The notes under the pieces: generated by a model
Databases searched by the model: none
The model's input: only the letters and a program-made list of their open reading frames with translations
What the model was told of the DNA's origin: nothing
Assembly (NCBI GenBank): GCA_963750255.1
Contig: CAVVPZ010000006.1
Span: forward strand, 744,001 to 808,000
DNA: 64,000 nt
Reading direction: 5' to 3'
DNA from: DATLED01 sp963750255
Lineage (GTDB): Bacteria > Actinomycetota > Acidimicrobiia > Acidimicrobiales > CADCTF01
Program-made: the position numbers and the translations under genes
Part shown: one piece after another, positions 37,118-45,386 of the stretch
Layout: each line of letters opens with the position of its first letter
Position numbering within the stretch: position 1 is the stretch's first letter

Positions 37118-37771
37118 CTAGGAAGGACGCAGCGACGAGAGGTCGCCGGTCGTCGAGTTGACGTTGAGTACAACCGGGCCGCCGGTGCCGTAGACGACGG
37201 TGGTCACCGAACAGGGGGAGATCACGATGCGCTGGAAGAGGTCGAGGTGAGTGCCGAGCGCAGAAGCCACCGCCGCCTTGATGGGGTCGGCGTGCGAGAC
37301 GACCACGATGGTGCCGCCGGGATGCCGAGCGGACAGCGTGGCGACGGTGCCCGTGATGCGGGCCTGCATCTCGGCGAACGATTCTCCGGCTGGGAACCGG
37401 AACCCGCTCGGGTAGCGCTGGACCGTGGACCACTCCGGCAACTTCATCAAGTCTTTGAGTTGCCGCCCGGTCCACTCGCCGAAGTCGCATTCGAGAAGGC
37501 CCCGCTCGGCGACGACCTTCATCCCTCTCGCCTTGGCGATCGGGGCCGCCGTCTCCCGGGTGCGCTCCAGCGGCGAGGCGTAGATCGCGTCGATCGACTT
37601 CAGCCCTGCCAACCGGTCGGCCACGGCCTTGGCCTGCGCGGTACCGGCCTCGGCCAAGTGGAGTCCCTTGGCCCGACCCGGCAGCACCGAGCCGGTGGTG
37701 GGGGTCTGCCCGTGTCGCACATAGAGCACCGTGGTCGGAGGGGTCGGCTTCGGCTTCGGGCTACGGGGCAT
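37118..37771 (-). CDS. MSMEG_4193-family histidine phosphatase
   Basis: Histidine-phosphatase (phosphoglycerate-mutase) superfamily member. 217 residues: catalytic YVRHGQT near residues 17-23, ASPLERTRETAAPIA with the second Arg, GLLECDFGEWTG, and VVVSHADPIKAAVA with the second catalytic His. First gene of the trio with DUF3090 and the SCO1664 kinase-like protein; a link to sugar-phosphate or inositol-phosphate metabolism is possible but not shown. It is divergent from the uracil-DNA glycosylase gene across 29 bases. Confidence 0.88.
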   Translation of the reverse strand: MPRSPKPKPTPPTTVLYVRHGQTPTTGSVLPGRAKGLHLAEAGTAQAKAVADRLAGLKSIDAIYASPLERTRETAAPIAKARGMKVVAERGLLECDFGEWTGRQLKDLMKLPEWSTVQRYPSGFRFPAGESFAEMQARITGTVATLSARHPGGTIVVVSHADPIKAAVASALGTHLDLFQRIVISPCSVTTVVYGTGGPVVLNVNSTTGDLSSLRPS

Positions 37772-37800
37772 GAGCGAGCCTCAACCTACCCTTGGCCCCG

Positions 37801-38499
37801 ATGAAGGCGGATTCGCTGGCCACGGTGACGGCCGAGATCGTGGAGTGCCGCACCTGTCCCCGCCTCGTTGCCTGGCGTGAACTGGTGGCCAGCGAGAAGC
37901 GGGCCGCCTACCGCGACGAGGAGTACTGGGGGCGCCCGGCGCCCGGATTCGGCGACGACGGCGCGTCGGTCATGGTGGTCGGGTTGGCGCCGGCGGCGCA
38001 CGGTGCCAACCGCACGGGCCGGGTCTTCACCGGTGACCGTTCAGGCGATTGGCTCTTCCGAGCGCTCTACCGGGCAGGGTATGCAAACCAACCCACCAGC
38101 GAGCGCCGTGACGACGGCCTTCGACTCACGGGTGCCTACGTGTCGGCGGCCGTTCGGTGCGCGCCGCCGGCCAACAAGCCGACGACCGAGGAGCGCGACG
38201 CGTGCCGTCCGTTCCTCGAGCGCGAGATCGCCCTGCTCTCCGAAGTCGGCGTGTTCGTGGCCCTCGGTTCGTTCGGGTACGCCGCGCTCTGTGGTGTGCT
38301 CGGCGTCAAGCCGCGCCCCAAGTTCGCCCACGGTGTCGAGGTCGAACTCGATGACGGTCGGTGGTTGATCGGGTCGTACCACCCGAGCCAGCAGAACACG
38401 TTCACCGGTGTGCTCACCGAGCCCATGTTCGACGCCGTCTTCGCACGGGCCCGGGTGCTCAGCCGGCCAGCGCCGCCAGTTCGCCGACGAGGTAGATGA
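37801..38499 (+). CDS. Type-5 (UdgB-like) uracil-DNA glycosylase
   Basis: 4Fe-4S uracil-DNA glycosylase that removes uracil and deaminated bases. 232 residues. Cluster cysteines sit in VECRTCPRL, SAAVRCAPP and ERDAC; the catalytic-side motif is VVGLAPAAHGANRTGRVFTG and the later substrate loop GSYHPSQQNTFTG. Motif 1 has GLAPAAHGANR, as in UdgB, which lacks the polar residue of other families. ATG 37801 is chosen over the in-frame TTG at 37792, since TACCCT lies 8 bases upstream. The last 41 bases overlap the convergent TauE gene. Confidence 0.9.
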   Translation: MKADSLATVTAEIVECRTCPRLVAWRELVASEKRAAYRDEEYWGRPAPGFGDDGASVMVVGLAPAAHGANRTGRVFTGDRSGDWLFRALYRAGYANQPTSERRDDGLRLTGAYVSAAVRCAPPANKPTTEERDACRPFLEREIALLSEVGVFVALGSFGYAALCGVLGVKPRPKFAHGVEVELDDGRWLIGSYHPSQQNTFTGVLTEPMFDAVFARARVLSRPAPPVRRRGR

Positions 38500-39271
38500 C
38501 GGCGATCACGCCGAGGAAGCCGGCCACCGCTTTGCGCAGGCCGGCGTCGGAGGCTCGGACTGCGGCGGCGGCACCGATGCGCGCGCCGGGGACGACGCCG
38601 ATTGTCAGGAACAACGCGATCCGCCAGTCGATGTTGCCGTTGAGGCCGTGGGTGATCGTGCTCGGAATGGCGAAGATGGCGACGCAGGCCAGCGAGGTGG
38701 CGATCGCCGTCTTGAGCGGGAGCTTGGCCAACTCGGTGAACCCCGGAACCATGACCACGCCTCCGCCGATTCCGAGCAGGCCCGACATGAGCCCGGCGGC
38801 GGCGCCGACGAGCACGAGCACGCCGGCTCGTCCGCCGTCGGCCCGGGGCGCGACCACCGGAGCGGCGCCGGCCACCTCTTCAGCCGGACCGGTCTGGCGG
38901 GGAGTCCGCGTCATCCGGAATGCCGTGTAGCCGAGGAGCAAGGCAGTCAGCACCATGAGCAGATGGCCGTTGCCGGGGACGTTGTCCGAGAGTTGAGCGC
39001 CCACGACGGCGGAGACGACGCCAGCCGGGGCCGTCACGATCACCACTCGCCACAGGATCAGCTCTTCTCTGACGTAGCGGGCGGTGCCCGTTATTGCGCT
39101 CGGAAAGATCGAGGGCAGCGTCGTGCCGACGGCGAGCAGGGCCGGCACCCCGAGGGCGCGGATCGCCGGCGTCGACACGACGGCGCCGCCCACGCCGAAC
39201 GACGCCGACAACATGCCGGTGCCGATGCCCACGATCACGGTCAGCACGTCCTTGAGGGGCCCGGGGTCCAT
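38459..39271 (-). CDS. TauE/SafE-family membrane transporter
   Basis: Probable sulfite, sulfoacetate or organosulfur exporter of the TauE/SafE family. 270 residues, about eight hydrophobic segments in two halves, with the repeated family motif seen as GMLSASFGVGGAVVSTPAIR (near residue 20) and AAGLMSGLLGIGGGVVMVPG (near 160). ATG 39271. It is divergent from the DinB gene and overlaps the glycosylase gene end. Substrate is not determined by sequence. Confidence 0.9.
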   Translation of the reverse strand: MDPGPLKDVLTVIVGIGTGMLSASFGVGGAVVSTPAIRALGVPALLAVGTTLPSIFPSAITGTARYVREELILWRVVIVTAPAGVVSAVVGAQLSDNVPGNGHLLMVLTALLLGYTAFRMTRTPRQTGPAEEVAGAAPVVAPRADGGRAGVLVLVGAAAGLMSGLLGIGGGVVMVPGFTELAKLPLKTAIATSLACVAIFAIPSTITHGLNGNIDWRIALFLTIGVVPGARIGAAAAVRASDAGLRKAVAGFLGVIAVIYLVGELAALAG

Positions 39272-39281
39272 GGGGGTTGTC

Positions 39282-39293
39282 TACCGTAAGGGC
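39282..39293 (+). promoter_or_regulatory. Leaderless-type -10 box before the DinB gene
   Basis: TACCGT (39282-39287) is 6 bases before ATG 39294. Confidence 0.5.
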
Positions 39294-39764
39294 ATGGCCC
39301 CCCTGGAACCTGCCGCCGCCCTCGATCATCTCAAGGGCACGGCGAGGGAGCTGGTGTCGCTCCTGGGTACGGCCAAGCCCGACGCCCTTCGGCGATCGCC
39401 GGGCGAGGACCAATGGTCGCCCTCGGTCGTGGTCGCCCACCTGGCCGATGCCGAACTCGTCTACAGCGTGCGCATCCGGATGGCCGTCACCGCCGACCGT
39501 CCGTACCTCGCCGCCTTCGACGAGGAGGCGTGGGTCCGACGCTTCTCCGAGCTCGAGACGGACACCAAGGAGTCGTTGTCGCGGTGGCGGTCGCTGCGCG
39601 ACGCCAACCTTCGGGTCCTGGCGTCGCTCGAGCCCGACGAGTGGAAGCTCAGCGGACTCCATGCCGAGCGAGGCGAGCTGACCGTGGCCCAGATCGCCGC
39701 TCTGTTGGTGGCCCACGACCGCGACCACCTGGCCCAGATCCGGAGCGCGCTCTCCGAGGAGTGA
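39294..39764 (+). CDS. DinB-superfamily protein
   Basis: Four-helix-bundle protein of the DinB_2 group, often metal-binding and used for thiol (mycothiol/bacillithiol) transfer reactions. 156 residues. The three metal-ligand histidine positions match VVVAHLADAELVYSVRIRM (His about 48) and LLVAHDRDHLAQIRSAL (His about 139 and 143). ATG 39294. Monocistronic by appearance; the next gene begins about 120 bases later with its own ribosome site. Confidence 0.82.
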   Translation: MAPLEPAAALDHLKGTARELVSLLGTAKPDALRRSPGEDQWSPSVVVAHLADAELVYSVRIRMAVTADRPYLAAFDEEAWVRRFSELETDTKESLSRWRSLRDANLRVLASLEPDEWKLSGLHAERGELTVAQIAALLVAHDRDHLAQIRSALSEE

Positions 39765-39885
39765 ACGCCCCTTACGGTTGGCGAGCTTCCGATCCTGGGT
39801 AGACACTGCGCGGCCTCCCGCATGGAGGTCAGCGGTACGTGGCCGGGCCTCGATCACGATCGCCAAATCTGCTTGGGGAGATCCA

Positions 39886-41739
39886 TTGCAACCTCGAACG
39901 ACGCCGTTCTCACTCCGTTCTCGCGCTGTCGCCGTCCTGGCCAGCACCCTGCTCGCCACCGGCCTCCTCTCCGTGGTGGCGGCAGGACCCGCCGGTGCGG
40001 CCACCACGGCCCTGTCCACGGGGAAGACGGCTCCGTTTAGCCAGGTGCCGCTTCCCGATTGCCTGCCGTCGTCGACGGCGACCTCGGTCCAGTCCTTCGT
40101 GACTGGTCCGGCCACTCCGCCTCTGGGTGCCGGAAGTCTCAAGTTCGACCTCACCGGCAAGGACGACGCGTGGGCCGAGAGCTTCGGCACGTCCTTCTAC
40201 GACGCCACGCCGTTGGCCAGCATCGAGAACGTGCAGTACTCGACCTACGTCGAAGCGGCCGGCAAGTTCCCGCCCTACCTGCGCATGCGAGTCGACAAGG
40301 ATGCCAACGGCACCTACGACGAGTCGCTGTTCTTCTTCCCGTCGAACAACCAGACCCAGAACGTGACGCCGACCGCGGGCGTGTGGCAGACCTGGGATGT
40401 CGACTCAGGAAAACTCGACATCGACGGTGACAACGGTGGCACGACGAGTCTGGCCGACTACCGGACGACCAATCCGAACGCCAAGATCATCGCTCGCTCG
40501 GAGCGGGCACCCGACGACTTCGGTTTCGGTGTCCTTCAGGGGTGCAGCAACGACCCCGGAACCTCGGACAACACGGGCGGCACCATCACCTACGCCGACA
40601 AGATCGTCGTAGACCTGCTCAACCGCACGGCTGACACCTATGACCTCGAGGCTTCAGGCGCTCCCGCCCGCACGGTGTCGATCTCCCCGACCTCGGGTCG
40701 CAAGGGCACGACCATCACGGTCACGGGCACGGACTGCACCGAATCGACCGCCGAGACGGTCCTCGGTCAGCGCAAGGGTGACTCGGGCGGCGCGGTGGCC
40801 ACGGCCAGTGGCCCGACCAAGCCCGACGGCACCTTCAGCCTCGACCTCAAGGTTCCCGGCGATGCCGCTCCGTCTTCGGACACGGTTTCCTACTCGGTGA
40901 TCACCACCTGTGGCCCGGCCTCGAATCCGTTCTTCCGCTACGAGAACAAGGTGTTCGAGGTCAAGCCCGAGCCGCCGGCGATGACCGGGTCGAATGGGTA
41001 TCGCATGGTGGCCGCTGATGGCGGCATCTTCACCTTCGGTTCACGCACGTTCCATGGTTCGACCGGTGACCTCAAGCTCAACAAGCCCATCGTGGGCGGA
41101 GCCACCGACACGTCGGACTACAACGGGTACTGGATCGTCGCGTCGGACGGTGGTGTCTTCACCTTCAACGCTCCGTTCTACGGCTCGCTGGGCAACCAAA
41201 AGCTCGATTCGCCCGCCGTGGAGATCGAACCCACGCCCACCGGTAAGGGCTACTGGATCGTCCTCGCCAACGGCAAGGTGTACACCTTCGGCGACGCCAA
41301 CTTCTTCGGCGACATGTCGACCAAGACGCTCAACAAGCCGATCATCGGCATGTCGGTGACACCGAGCGGCAAGGGTTACTGGCTCGTCGGTGGGGATGGC
41401 GGCATCTTCAACTTCGGTGACGCCGGCTTCTTCGGATCGACGGGCGACAAGAAGCTCAACTCGCCGATCGTCGACCTCGCTCCCTCCGTCGACAACAAGG
41501 GGTACTACCTCTTGGGCGGCGACGGTGGCGTGTTCACGTTCGGCACTGCCGACTTCAAGGGTTCGACCGGTGGCATGAAGCTCAACAAGCCGGTCGTGGC
41601 CATGCTGGTCGCTCCCAACGGTGCCGGGTACTGGCTGGCCGCGTCGGACGGTGGCGTGTTCACCTTCGGCGCCGTCGACTTCCTCGGCTCGATGGGTGGC
41701 ACGAAGCTCAACAGCCCCGTGCTCGACCTCATCAACTAA
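39886..41739 (+). CDS. Secreted protein with IPT-like domain and six-fold GYW/DGGIF repeat
   Basis: Third member of the window's secreted repeat family. 617 residues from TTG 39886, which has GGGGAG 6 bases upstream; the frame is open further back but gives no signal peptide start. Signal peptide: SRAVAVLASTLLATGLLSVV, then AGPAGAA. Next come a beta-rich domain (about residues 40-255, with YSTYVEAAGKFPPYLRMRVD) and an IPT/Ig-like domain starting TVSISPTSGRKGTTITVTGT. The last ~245 residues are six repeats. It is undamaged by indels. No anchor motif is seen. Confidence 0.85.
   Translation: MQPRTTPFSLRSRAVAVLASTLLATGLLSVVAAGPAGAATTALSTGKTAPFSQVPLPDCLPSSTATSVQSFVTGPATPPLGAGSLKFDLTGKDDAWAESFGTSFYDATPLASIENVQYSTYVEAAGKFPPYLRMRVDKDANGTYDESLFFFPSNNQTQNVTPTAGVWQTWDVDSGKLDIDGDNGGTTSLADYRTTNPNAKIIARSERAPDDFGFGVLQGCSNDPGTSDNTGGTITYADKIVVDLLNRTADTYDLEASGAPARTVSISPTSGRKGTTITVTGTDCTESTAETVLGQRKGDSGGAVATASGPTKPDGTFSLDLKVPGDAAPSSDTVSYSVITTCGPASNPFFRYENKVFEVKPEPPAMTGSNGYRMVAADGGIFTFGSRTFHGSTGDLKLNKPIVGGATDTSDYNGYWIVASDGGVFTFNAPFYGSLGNQKLDSPAVEIEPTPTGKGYWIVLANGKVYTFGDANFFGDMSTKTLNKPIIGMSVTPSGKGYWLVGGDGGIFNFGDAGFFGSTGDKKLNSPIVDLAPSVDNKGYYLLGGDGGVFTFGTADFKGSTGGMKLNKPVVAMLVAPNGAGYWLAASDGGVFTFGAVDFLGSMGGTKLNSPVLDLIN
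40996..41739 (+). repeat. Six GYW/DGGIF repeats of the IPT-domain protein
   Basis: Six units of 41-43 residues, for example GYWLVGGDGGIFNFGDAGFF then GSTGDKKLNSPIVDL. All three proteins have exactly six units. Confidence 0.85.
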
Positions 41740-41752
41740 CGAGAATGACGTG

Positions 41753-41783
41753 CGAGGCCCCCGTCCAATGGACGGGGGCCTCG
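41753..41783. terminator. Bidirectional terminator hairpin
   Basis: Perfect 14-bp arms CGAGGCCCCCGTCC / GGACGGGGGCCTCG around AAT, between the secreted protein stop and the convergent FrhB stop. Confidence 0.75.
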
Positions 41784-41788
41784 TCGCG

Positions 41789-42964
41789 TCAGGGCTTGGG
41801 TTCGGCGGCGATGGCCGGTGCGGCGGCCTTCTTCTTGGGCGGCGGCACCCCGAGCTTGGGTTCCTTGAGCGCCGACCACTCGGGCCACCGGCGCCGCGAC
41901 ACCGTCGAGAGCCGGCGGAGGAGATCGATGGCCCCCGGGTCTTCGTCACCGGGCCGGCCGTAGATGGTGCCGTCCTCGAGCATCTTCATGATGATCTCGC
42001 GGCCGAGGTCGGTGCGGACGATCGTGAGCGTCCAGTCGTTGGACTCGCCGATGCCGCCGGTCGAGATGTCGGCGTGCTCGGCGGCGAAGTCGGGGCACAT
42101 CTTGCAGCCCTCACGCGTCCACGCGTGGCACTCCTTGAGGTTGACCTCGTGGTAGCTGCCGTCCTTCATCCAGATCTGGAAGACGCCCTTGATGTTCATC
42201 TTCACCATGTCCTCCTTCTTCAGGCCGTACTTGGCCTCGAAGAGTTCGGGGAAGATGGCGTCGTCGAAGGTCTTCGAGCAGAGCAGGCCGATGTTGAGCG
42301 CGAACTTGCGGGCGACCTTGCCCGCCTTGCGCACGCTCATGGCCGGGGGCGACGACGACTGGCAGCCCATGCCGACGAGGGCGATCTTTTCGGCGCCGCC
42401 CTCGATGGCTTCGGCGTAGGCCATGGTGTTGGCCGAGTAGGTGTAGCGAGAGCCGGCGGCGGCGAGCACTTCGTCGCGGGTGCGGGCCACGCCCGGGATC
42501 GCCTTCCACGTGCCCTTGTCGCCCTCGAGGTAACTGACGAGGGCGGCGTCGATGTACCCCTTTTCGAGGCACCAGATGAGCATGGCCGAGACGAGCCCGC
42601 CGTCCTGGCCCATCTTGTGGACCATCTCTTCGGAGGCCCGGGCGAGGATGATGTCCTTGGAGATTCCCGAGAGCTCCGCGGGCTTGCGGGCCCGACCGAA
42701 GAGGTGCTCCTCGATCTGGGGCTCCCACGCACGGAAGCGGGGACAGGCCCGCGTGCACGTCGTGCAGCCCTTCTCGCCGTGGATGCAGTTGTCGAGACCG
42801 AGTTCCTCTTCGAGGTGGAACGGCTTGTACACCCCGTCGTTGTCGTTGTAGCCGAGGACGTCGTGGGGGCAGACGACGACGCAACCCGCGCACCCCGTAC
42901 AGAGCCCCGAGGTGACGACCTCGCTGTAGAGCTCCTTCCACTGCGCGGTCCAACGTTCAGCCAT
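41789..42964 (-). CDS. FrhB/FdhB-like coenzyme F420 hydrogenase/dehydrogenase beta-type protein
   Basis: Iron-sulfur flavoprotein of the FrhB family, which in characterised members passes electrons between Fe-S centres, FAD and F420 or ferredoxin. 391 residues. Two N-terminal cluster motifs: CTGCAGCVVVCP and CIHGEKGCTTCTRACP. The body has DIILARASEEMVHKMGQDGG, then VGMGCQSSS and GCKMCPDFAAEHADIS. A Pro/Lys/Ala-rich tail (PPPKKKAAAPAIAAEPKP) is unusual. Real partner and electron donor are unknown. ATG 42964; TAGATT lies 8 bases upstream, overlapping the divergent box. Confidence 0.87.
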   Translation of the reverse strand: MAERWTAQWKELYSEVVTSGLCTGCAGCVVVCPHDVLGYNDNDGVYKPFHLEEELGLDNCIHGEKGCTTCTRACPRFRAWEPQIEEHLFGRARKPAELSGISKDIILARASEEMVHKMGQDGGLVSAMLIWCLEKGYIDAALVSYLEGDKGTWKAIPGVARTRDEVLAAAGSRYTYSANTMAYAEAIEGGAEKIALVGMGCQSSSPPAMSVRKAGKVARKFALNIGLLCSKTFDDAIFPELFEAKYGLKKEDMVKMNIKGVFQIWMKDGSYHEVNLKECHAWTREGCKMCPDFAAEHADISTGGIGESNDWTLTIVRTDLGREIIMKMLEDGTIYGRPGDEDPGAIDLLRRLSTVSRRRWPEWSALKEPKLGVPPPKKKAAAPAIAAEPKP

Positions 42965-42969
42965 GGGCG

Positions 42970-42981
42970 CAGAATCTAGGC
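42970..42981 (+). promoter_or_regulatory. Leaderless-type -10 box before the Fpg/Nei gene
   Basis: CAGAAT (42970-42975) is 6 bases before GTG 42982; the complementary strand offers TAGATT for the divergent gene in the same 17-base gap. Confidence 0.45.
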
Positions 42982-43768
42982 GTGCCCGAGCTCCCCGAGG
43001 TCGAGTCGTACCGCCGCCTGGCTGAGATGCGGGCGCTGGGACGCCCGATCGCGTCGATCGACGCGCCCGACAATTGGTACCTCAAGGGCGGTGTCGATGG
43101 TGCCGCGATCGGCGCCGCGCTGGTCGGAACCTGCTTCTCGGCCGCCCGCCGGATCGGGAAGTTGCTGCTGCTCGACACCGACGGCGGGTCGGTGCTCGGC
43201 CTTCGTTTCGGCATGACGGGCCGGCTGATGGTCGACGGCGACGATGCCGTCGGCCCGCTGCTCTACAGCCCGGCCAAAGATCGACCCGAGTGGGATCGCT
43301 TCACCGTGCGTTTCGGAGACCGGGGAGCGCTTCGGATGCAAGACCCACGTCGACTCGGAGGCGTGCTGCTCGATCCTTCCGAGGCCGGGCTCGGCCCCGA
43401 TGCTGCGTCGCTCGACCTCCGGACGCTCCGGGAGCTGCTGGGGACGTCGCGAACGCCGCTCAAGGCGCGACTGCATGGACCAGTCCCGCCTGGCCGGTGT
43501 CGGAAACCTTCTGGCCGACGAAGCGCTCTGGCGGGCCGGCCTCGACCCACGCCGACCGGCCGGCGGCCTCGACGCCCTCGAGCAGCGGTCGCTCCACCGC
43601 CACCTACGCGCCGCGATTCGGGTGTTGTCGGCGCGAGGCGGGAGCCACACCGGCGATCTTCGCCCGCACCGCGAGCCGGGGGGACATTGCCCCCGCGACG
43701 GCGCCGAACTGCGCCGAGACACCGTCGGCGGTCGCACGACGTGGTGGTGCCCCGCCCACCAGCGGTGA
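42982..43768 (+). CDS. Fpg/Nei-family DNA glycosylase
   Basis: Bifunctional base-excision enzyme for oxidised bases. About 262 residues. GTG 42982 gives the mature N-terminus PELPEVE, in which Pro2 and Glu3 are catalytic. Further: FGMTGRLMVDGDD, MQDPRRLGGV, then after a shift near 43480 QSRLAGVGNLLADEALWRAG (helix-two-turns-helix). The C-terminal zinc-finger is present but atypical: GGHCPRDGAELRRDTVGGRT then WWCPAHQ, with one His in place of a Cys. Choice between Fpg and Nei is open. It converges on the SpoU gene with 4 bases between stops. Confidence 0.88.
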
Positions 43769-43772
43769 CCGC

Positions 43773-44603
43773 TCAGGTGAGGTCGTGGCGCCGGAGTTCG
43801 TGGAGAGCCACTGCGGTGGCGGCGGCGACGTTGAGGGAGTCGACGCCGGGCACCATCGGTATGCGCACCCGGACGTCGGCGGCGGCGAGGGTCTCGTCGA
43901 TCAGACCGGGGCCCTCGGCGCCCAAGAGGAGCGCACGCGGCCCCGTGGGGGCCGGTAGGCGACGCAGGTCGAGCGCGCCGGCCGCTGGCGTCAGCGCCAG
44001 CACCTCGAAGCCGAGTCGCCGGAGGTGAGCGACGCCAGCCGCTCCGGGCGCGATTCGGGTGAAGGGGACGTGGAGCACGTGGCCCATCGAAACCCGGACC
44101 GCCCGGCGGTAGAGGGGATCGCACGAGGTCGGGTCGAGGAGGATCGCGTCGACGCCGAAAGCAGCGGCGTTTCGGAAGAGGGCGCCGAGGTTCTCGTGGT
44201 CGTTCAACCCTTCGGTGACGACGACGAGGTTGGCGGCCGAACACACGGCGTCGACGGTGGGGAGGCAGGGGCGGTCGGCTGATGCGAGGGCGCCCCGGTG
44301 GAGCGAGAACCCGGCGACGTGGTTGAGCACCGCCTGTTCGGCGACGAACACGGGCGCGCCATCCACCCCGGCCCGACCGACGTCGGCCTCGAGCGAGGCC
44401 CAACGCGCCGGGGTGAGGAACAGTGAGCGGACGGTGTAGGTCGACCGGAGGAGCGAGCGGATCACGCCGACGCCCTCCGCGATGAAGAACTCGCCCTCGG
44501 CGCCGTCCGTCGACGATCGGAGGCGACGGAGATCGGGATCGGTGAGCCGGACGAAGTCGGCCACCCGTTCGTCGTCCGGGTCGTCGATCCGGACGACGGT
44601 CAC
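43773..44603 (-). CDS. SpoU/TrmH-family RNA 2'-O-methyltransferase
   Basis: SPOUT-class methyltransferase acting on the 2'-OH of rRNA or tRNA. 276 residues: N-terminal substrate-binding domain (FFIAEGVGVIRSLLRSTYTV), then the three SpoU motifs: NDHENLGALFRNAAAFGVDA, LLLGAEGPGL and IPMVPGVDSLNVAAATAVAL. GTG 44603 follows directly on a TAG. It is downstream of msrA's stop with no gap, so they may be co-transcribed. Target nucleotide unknown. Confidence 0.88.
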   Translation of the reverse strand: MTVVRIDDPDDERVADFVRLTDPDLRRLRSSTDGAEGEFFIAEGVGVIRSLLRSTYTVRSLFLTPARWASLEADVGRAGVDGAPVFVAEQAVLNHVAGFSLHRGALASADRPCLPTVDAVCSAANLVVVTEGLNDHENLGALFRNAAAFGVDAILLDPTSCDPLYRRAVRVSMGHVLHVPFTRIAPGAAGVAHLRRLGFEVLALTPAAGALDLRRLPAPTGPRALLLGAEGPGLIDETLAAADVRVRIPMVPGVDSLNVAAATAVALHELRRHDLT

Positions 44604-45259
44604 CTAGTCGGTGGCGAGTCCGACGGGACAGGAGACACCCGTGCCGCCAAGACCGCAGTAGCCGTTGGGATTCTTGGGCGAGGTACTGCTGGTGATAGCC
44701 CTCGGCGTAGAAGAACTCGCCGGCCGCGGCGATCTCGGTGGTGATGTCGCCGTACCCGCGGCGCCGAAGCCGCTCCTGGAACGCGTCACGCGTGCGCTGT
44801 CGCCGCCTCGGCCTGAGCAGGGTCGACCGTGTAGATCGCCGAGCGGTACTGGGTGCCGCGGTCGTTGCCCTGGCGCATGCCCTGGGTGGGGTCGTGGCTC
44901 TCCCAGAACACGCTTGAGCAGGCTCTTCGTAGCTGACGATGGTCGGGATCGAACGCAACCAGCACTGCTTCGGTGTGGCCGGTCCGCCCGCTGCACGTCT
45001 CCTCATAGGTGGGGTTCGGCGTGTAGCCGCCGGCGTAGCCGACGGCGGTGGTGAACACCCCGGGCACCTCCCAGAACTTGCGCTCGGCCCCCCAGAAGCA
45101 GCCGAGGCCGAAGACGGCAGTGGCAATGCCGTCCGGGTAGGGAGGTCGGAGCGGCGTCCCGAGGACCAGGTGTCGGTCGGGAACGGGCATCGGCGTCGGC
45201 CGGCCCGGCAGGGCCTCCTGGGGTTCGATCATGCGGGTTTTCAGGCGGTCGAACAGCAC
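44604..45259 (-). CDS. msrA: MsrA, peptide methionine-S-sulfoxide reductase (frameshifted)
   Basis: Repairs S-methionine sulfoxide in proteins. About 218 residues. Start chosen at GTG 45259 (LFDRLKTRMIEPQEALPGR) because that N-terminal extension is typical of actinobacterial MsrA and GAGGAAA lies 5 bases upstream. Catalytic cysteine in GLGCFWGAERKFWEVPGV; then YAGGYTPNPTYEETCSGRTG, VFWESHDPTQGMRQGNDRGT, and, after shifts near 44905 and 44790, FYAEGYHQQYL. It ends with GYCGLGGTGVSCPVG, whose cysteines are likely the recycling pair. Confidence 0.88.
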
Positions 45260-45373
45260 GCGGTTTCCTCGTCTGGAAAGGGGGAGAGAACGCCCCGGTG
45301 GCTTCGTACACGGTGACAACGTCCGCGCCCCCGAAGACGTTCCCGACCGCAGGATCTCACACCGACCGGTCAG

Positions 45374-45386
45374 TAGGCTGCCGGCA
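45374..45386 (+). promoter_or_regulatory. Leaderless-type -10 box at the head of the signalling operon
   Basis: TAGGCT (45374-45379) is 7 bases before GTG 45387. It is the only clear promoter seen for the six overlapping genes up to 55799. Confidence 0.5.
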
